Of a stretch of 7,643 nucleotides of DNA, positions 5,618 through 7,643 are shown in pieces. The notes beneath the pieces were generated by a model, which was given only the letters and a program-made list of their open reading frames with translations, did no database searches and was not told the origin of the DNA. Within the stretch, counting starts at the first letter, position 1; each line of letters begins with the position of its first letter. Both the position numbers and the translations under genes were made by a program. The stretch comes from Deltaproteobacteria bacterium RIFCSPLOWO2_02_56_12. GTDB taxonomy: Bacteria; Desulfobacterota; Binatia; UBA9968. The stretch covers positions 1 to 7,643 of the forward strand of contig MGRY01000024.1 of NCBI GenBank assembly GCA_001799045.1. Direction: 5' to 3'.

Positions 5618-6448
5618 TCAAGCCTTCTTCACGTAACGCTCTAGGTACCACTTGGCGATCTCTCCTTTGGTACAAAACCAAACATCCGTAAACCCCTTCG
5701 CATAACGGATACACTGCTCGAAGACTCCGATGATGTTGGGTCTGCCGCCGATGTGGGCGTGGAGCAGGGCATCGATGAGCTTTGGACTTCCCGCTTCCCC
5801 TTCCGCGTAGAGCCGGTCAAAGGCTGTCTTGAAGCATTCGAAATAAACGGCGGGCGGGTTTTTCGGGGAAAAGATAAGACCCAGGTCGTTGGCGTAATCG
5901 AGTCTTGGCATGATGACCAAAGACTTTCCGTTGATCTCTTTGTGAAACGGGACATCGTCGCCCGGCATATCTCCGTTCCACAAGATCCCTTCTTCGACCA
6001 AAAACTTGAACGTGTTTTCGTTGATCCTGTGTCCCGGGCTAACCCATCCGATAGGGCGTTGCCCGGTGACGGAGCTCAGTGTGGCGAGGGTATCTTTGAT
6101 GATCGCTCTCTCCTTCTCCGGGCCGAGGGAGTCCAGTGGAATATCATTAGCCCATCCGTGGCCGACGATCTCGTGGCCCGCTTGATGGAGCTCCTTAGCC
6201 ACATCAGGAAATTTCTCGGCTGCAAGGCCATTGGTGTCTATCGTCCCTTTGACGCCGTACTTGTTTAGAACATCCATGATTCTCCAGATCCCTACTTTTC
6301 CACCATATTCTCCGTAAGCGAGCGACGCGTAATCAGGCTTGTCTCCGCCACGGCGGTACTGGGAATACTTGATGAAAGACTCGAAGGCGACGAAGAAACT
6401 CACCGCTATCTTCGCCTTGCCCGGCAGCTCAAAAGGCGCTGGTCTCAT
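5618..6448 (-). CDS. Polysaccharide deacetylase-like hydrolase, second paralogue (NodB fold, PuuE/HpPgdA-like)
   Basis: A 276-residue cytoplasmic protein clearly homologous to the one at 3814-4662. Shared landmarks are KIAVSFFVAFESF (13-25) at the degenerate first motif; GKVGIWRIMDVLNKYGVK (50-67); HEIVGHGWANDI (92-103), with H97 kept and Asn101 replacing the second metal His; GWVSPGHRIN (134-143); GDMPGDDVPF (159-168); and HAHIGGRP (230-237), with H230 and H232 near the C-terminal active-site edge. The last block resembles HPHxxGRP of PuuE and H. pylori PgdA more closely than the paralogue does. No signal peptide is visible. ATG at 6448 follows AAGGAG (6459-6454) by 5 nt. It is the second gene of the operon, 30 bp after the solute-binding gene and fused TGA-ATG with the epimerase. 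Divergence between the two paralogues suggests different substrates or an old duplication. Activity could be amide or ureide hydrolysis; deacetylation is unproven. Confidence 0.91.
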   Translation of the reverse strand: MRPAPFELPGKAKIAVSFFVAFESFIKYSQYRRGGDKPDYASLAYGEYGGKVGIWRIMDVLNKYGVKGTIDTNGLAAEKFPDVAKELHQAGHEIVGHGWANDIPLDSLGPEKERAIIKDTLATLSSVTGQRPIGWVSPGHRINENTFKFLVEEGILWNGDMPGDDVPFHKEINGKSLVIMPRLDYANDLGLIFSPKNPPAVYFECFKTAFDRLYAEGEAGSPKLIDALLHAHIGGRPNIIGVFEQCIRYAKGFTDVWFCTKGEIAKWYLERYVKKA

Positions 6449-6478
6449 ATCCTCTCCTTCGATTTGGCTTTCGGAATG

Positions 6479-7492
6479 TTACCTTTTTTCAAAAATTTTC
6501 TGAAAGAGTTCGTAATTTTTATTGAAGTCGTCCGCTGCGCTAAACTCATCGACCACGTAGGTGAGTTTTTCCAGCCCTTGAATATTGGTGGGTATGCCCG
6601 CGCGGGTGGGGACGCGCGCGAACGAGGCAATCATCTTCTGTCCCTCGGCGGAAAGGACGAAGTCCACGAACAGCTTCGCCGCGTTGGGGTGGGGCGCTTT
6701 GGCGCCGATCTCGATCGGTTGAAACTTTGTGTAGACCGGATTCTGGGCGACCCAATCCACCGGCCCGCCCTTTCGCTTGATCTCTTCGGCGGTATGAAGA
6801 TAGTCGTTGAGCACCAAGGGGAATTCGCCCGATGCCAGCAGGTTGGTCAGCAGGGAAAGACCCGGGTGAAATCTTAGATCCTGGGCCGCCAGCTTTTTCA
6901 TATAGGCGAGTCCCTTTTCCTCCCCCATCTGCTTCAACGTCCAGGCGAACCACTCGGGTTTGGTAGGATCCATCCCGATCTTGCCTTTCCATTTTGGATT
7001 CAGGAGATCCTCGTTCGTTTTTGGGACCTCCGCTCTTTTGACGAGTTGCGTGTTGTATGCGATCACGTTCGGCATGATGTAGACGGCCGCCCAATAGCCC
7101 TGCGGATCGACGAAGGGCTTTGGCAAAAACTTGGTTTCCGGCGAGACATATTTCATCAGCAGGTTTCTCTTCTTGAGGAAGTAGGCCTGCGTTTCGGCCG
7201 ATTGCACAACATCGAACTCGTAGCGTCCTGCCTGCACCTCTGTCATGATTTTTGTTAGTAGCCTTTCGCCGACAGCGCGGTACATCTTCGGCTCCAGAAA
7301 GGGGTACTTAGCCTTAAAGGCATTGAGCATTTCCTGTGCCTGGCCCACTGTCATCGAGGTGTAGAACACCAGGACACCTTCTTTCTTGGCGGCTTCAACA
7401 ACCGCGTCGGGGCTGGCAGCGTTTATTGAAGACGGAAAGATCCCGGCCAGAATCAATGCCTGCAAAAACCAAATCCGTATCACTGCCTGCAT
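6479..7492 (-). CDS. Periplasmic solute-binding protein of an ABC transporter (FbpA/AfuA-like family)
   Basis: A 337-residue extracytoplasmic binding protein that would deliver a ligand to an ABC importer. The N-terminus IRIWFLQALILAGIF (5-19) is a hydrophobic signal segment, with likely cleavage near A25-A26 (INA-AS). The mature protein shows the type 2 periplasmic binding pattern: EGVLVFYTSM (38-47), YEFDVVQS (91-98), IAYNTQLVK (144-152), NPKWKGKI (165-172), FPLVLNDYLH (224-233) and APHPNAAKLFVDFVLS (266-281). The adjacent Tyr pair that binds iron in FbpA is not seen (a single Tyr at 231), so iron is unlikely and an organic solute is favoured. The start has GGAG (7503-7500) 7 nt upstream, and a stop at 7507-7505 rules out extension. 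It is the first gene of the operon; no permease or ATPase gene follows, so it must borrow a transporter encoded elsewhere or beyond the right edge. Confidence 0.93.
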   Translation of the reverse strand: MQAVIRIWFLQALILAGIFPSSINAASPDAVVEAAKKEGVLVFYTSMTVGQAQEMLNAFKAKYPFLEPKMYRAVGERLLTKIMTEVQAGRYEFDVVQSAETQAYFLKKRNLLMKYVSPETKFLPKPFVDPQGYWAAVYIMPNVIAYNTQLVKRAEVPKTNEDLLNPKWKGKIGMDPTKPEWFAWTLKQMGEEKGLAYMKKLAAQDLRFHPGLSLLTNLLASGEFPLVLNDYLHTAEEIKRKGGPVDWVAQNPVYTKFQPIEIGAKAPHPNAAKLFVDFVLSAEGQKMIASFARVPTRAGIPTNIQGLEKLTYVVDEFSAADDFNKNYELFQKIFEKR

Positions 7493-7581
7493 ATGGCTAC
7501 TCCGCTATCCTCTTTTTTGGCTTGCCTTTTTCTTGACCGAAAGCAGCCCGGTCCGCCGACATTTTCCCCGAAGCCGGCTGG

Positions 7582-7611
7582 ATACTATCAGGTCGTCCCT
7601 TCTAGCGTCAA
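7582..7611 (-). promoter_or_regulatory. Promoter of the solute-binding protein / deacetylase / epimerase operon
   Basis: On the minus strand TTGACG (7611-7606) is followed after 18 bp by TAGTAT (7587-7582); a 16-bp reading gives GATAGT (7589-7584). Each -10 matches at four of six positions and the -35 at five of six. The start would be near 7575, giving a leader of about 80 nt. The remaining bases to the right edge show no gene start or other clear signal. Confidence 0.45.
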
Positions 7612-7643
7612 TCTGCGCGCTTTCGCGAGCAAATTGAAATCGC

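Noticed and set aside
7535..7553. GACCG/CGGTC 5-bp hairpin in the leader of the solute-binding protein gene
   Set aside because: Short stem with a 9-nt loop and no U-run or other conserved element; likely chance.

Overview
The window is a compact bacterial segment of seven protein genes, six complete and one cut by the left edge, with no RNA gene, insertion sequence or CRISPR array visible. GC content is moderately high and Shine-Dalgarno sequences are strong. The partial gene at the left edge encodes the ATPase subunit of topoisomerase VI, an enzyme typical of archaea and plants and scattered among bacteria. Together with the amidohydrolase, deacetylase, bicupin and solute-binding gene mix, this points to an uncultured soil or sediment bacterium of the former deltaproteobacterial, Rokubacteria or Tectomicrobia kind. 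That placement is inference, not something read from a marker gene.

Layout, left to right: top6B (minus, runs off the left edge at base 1); a 223-bp divergent intergenic region with an extended -10 promoter for top6B and a roughly 70-bp imperfect inverted repeat; a bicupin gene (plus, 824-1993); a 67-bp convergent gap; a YtcJ-like amidohydrolase (minus, 2061-3704); a 109-bp divergent region centred on a palindrome that contains the -35 boxes of both directions; a NodB-fold deacetylase-like hydrolase (plus, 3814-4662); a 13-bp convergent gap; then a minus-strand operon read from the right, made of a periplasmic solute-binding protein (7492-6479), a second NodB-fold hydrolase (6448-5618) and an NAD-dependent sugar epimerase/dehydratase (5617-4676). 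The last two genes abut as TGA-ATG. A TTGACG/TAGTAT promoter lies upstream of the operon.

How the genes may work together: the two NodB-fold proteins are paralogues of the PuuE/HpPgdA-like branch, which acts on small amides or cyclic amides as well as on glycans. With a metal-dependent amidohydrolase and a solute-binding protein nearby, the region looks like a small catabolic module for an amide- or acyl-amino-containing compound, with uptake coupled to C-N bond hydrolysis. A role in modifying a sugar chain is also possible because of the epimerase. The substrate cannot be read from the sequence. top6B is probably functionally unrelated to the rest.

Most notable points: bacterial topoisomerase VI; the paired deacetylases, both lacking the second His of the HxxxH metal motif; the bicupin with one degenerate and one four-His site; the dyad between the divergent amidohydrolase and deacetylase genes; and the inverted repeat with two mutually exclusive foldings upstream of the cupin gene.
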